From NCBI RefSeq assembly GCF_022539665.2, contig NC_081333.1, positions 5,206,971 to 5,270,970 of the forward strand: a DNA stretch of 64,000 bases. Direction: 5' to 3'. The stretch is from Daphnia carinata (lineage: Eukaryota > Arthropoda > Branchiopoda > Diplostraca > Daphniidae). Below the pieces are notes generated by a model. It saw nothing but the letters and a program-made list of their open reading frames with translations. It was not told the DNA's origin and ran no database searches. Below are positions 63,515 to 64,000 of this stretch, one piece after another. The translations under genes were made by a program, and so were the position numbers. The first letter of the stretch is position 1; each line of letters opens with the position of its first letter.

Positions 63515-64000
63515 TAGCCGCGATACGTCTGGGCAGCCGGTTGGGGCACCGTGCTACTATGACTTGGCGGACTGGACCGCAACGACGCCCGACAATGGTT
63601 CAGGAGGCCAACGACCTCAAAAACGATGCCGAGACGGGGCGCGGCCAATATGACGGACACGAATAACAAAACGCTAGATTACTTGCGATCCTTGGCGTCG
63701 AGTGCCCCCGGGTCGAATGGATCTTCAAGTGAAGCGACGGCAAAAACAGGATTCAAGCCGGATGAGAGTTGCTGCAAAGCAGCTTCGTTGTAGCCGTCGA
63801 GAAAAAGAGCCGGGCAGAACGAAGAGGGTTGGCGGGCGGAAGCAGCTTATCACGGCCGGGCAGAAGTTGACGGCCAGTTGCGACGGGCAGCAACACAAGT
63901 GATAATAAGCGAAACTTGATAGTAATTACCAGTAGAAATGAAGAGCCGACTCCGGGGGCTTCGGTGAAACTCGTGTGTATTATACTCGGCCAAAACCGGC
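63422..64000 (-). repeat. Element G 5' LTR, partial
   Basis: 579 bp matching 55682-56260 with a handful of substitutions and at least one indel; continues beyond the window. Confidence 0.9.

Larger units (their letters stand above)
55682..64000 (-). mobile_element. Element G: BEL/Pao retrotransposon, 5' LTR cut by window edge
   Basis: Minus-strand element with its 3' LTR at 55682-56854 and its 5' LTR from 63422 to beyond the window. Internal order: ORF0, gag, protease-RT-RNase H, integrase. The YVDDW RT motif and DSGSE protease motif are BEL/Pao features. LTR copies differ at roughly ten positions in the 580 bp that can be compared, so it is not brand new. Confidence 0.92.

Noticed and set aside
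1-64000. CRISPR arrays, rRNA, bacterial operons or ribosome-binding sites
   Set aside because: Introns, LTR elements and host exons show eukaryotic DNA; no spaced direct-repeat array or rRNA-like segment was seen.

Overview
The window is eukaryotic, probably arthropod. It has short GT-AG introns (about 60-115 bp), Gypsy elements with env genes, a BEL/Pao element, and captured exons of two animal mitochondrial protein genes. The intron size and element mix would fit a crustacean such as Daphnia, but that is an inference. Apart from a few possible host genes at the left end, almost the whole window is nested transposable elements.

Layout. 1-2016: end of a multi-exon CACTA-type (Transposase_21-like) transposase gene. 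2156-4229: a seven-exon coiled-coil gene with a BEN-like C-terminus. 4669-6592 (minus): a decayed MULE/ZSWIM-type transposase. 8170-8589: a small unknown ORF made of internal repeats. 8853-11721 (minus): a decayed Gypsy pol. 11.8-14.5 kb: mostly non-coding, with a block of perfect hairpins at 13.45-13.67 kb.

From 14.58 kb to the right edge is one nest. Element D (Gypsy with a large env, 42806-55681 before subtraction of insertions) lacks its 5' part. Element A (Gypsy with an F-type env) abuts or interrupts D and is itself 5'-truncated. It runs 14577-42805 and is split by two later insertions. Element B (18986-26807, same lineage as A, 248-bp LTRs, TSD GTAT) sits inside the env of A. Element C (28589-42306, 726-bp LTRs in which I saw no differences, TSD ATAG) sits in the 3' untranslated part of A. 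Element E (47484-53485) sits in the env of D. It is a Pack-MULE-like DNA element with long repeat-filled TIRs and a 9-bp TSD, and it carries intron-containing pieces of GABA transaminase and apoptosis-inducing factor genes. Element G (BEL/Pao, minus strand, 55682 to beyond the window) sits near the end of the env of D.

Element C is the most interesting unit. It looks young, with intact pol and env frames. It combines a 304-codon ORF overprinted on gag, a UGA-CUG stop inside gag, and a canonical GGGAAAC -1 slippery heptamer just before the gag stop. Between pol and env it has a 3.7-kb accessory block holding two related small ORFs and five antisense tRNA-like sequences. Its env is not F-type; it is related to the env of D, which additionally carries a threonine-rich mucin-like segment and Cys-rich trefoil-like repeats. 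Element E is the second highlight, as an apparent animal counterpart of plant Pack-MULEs.
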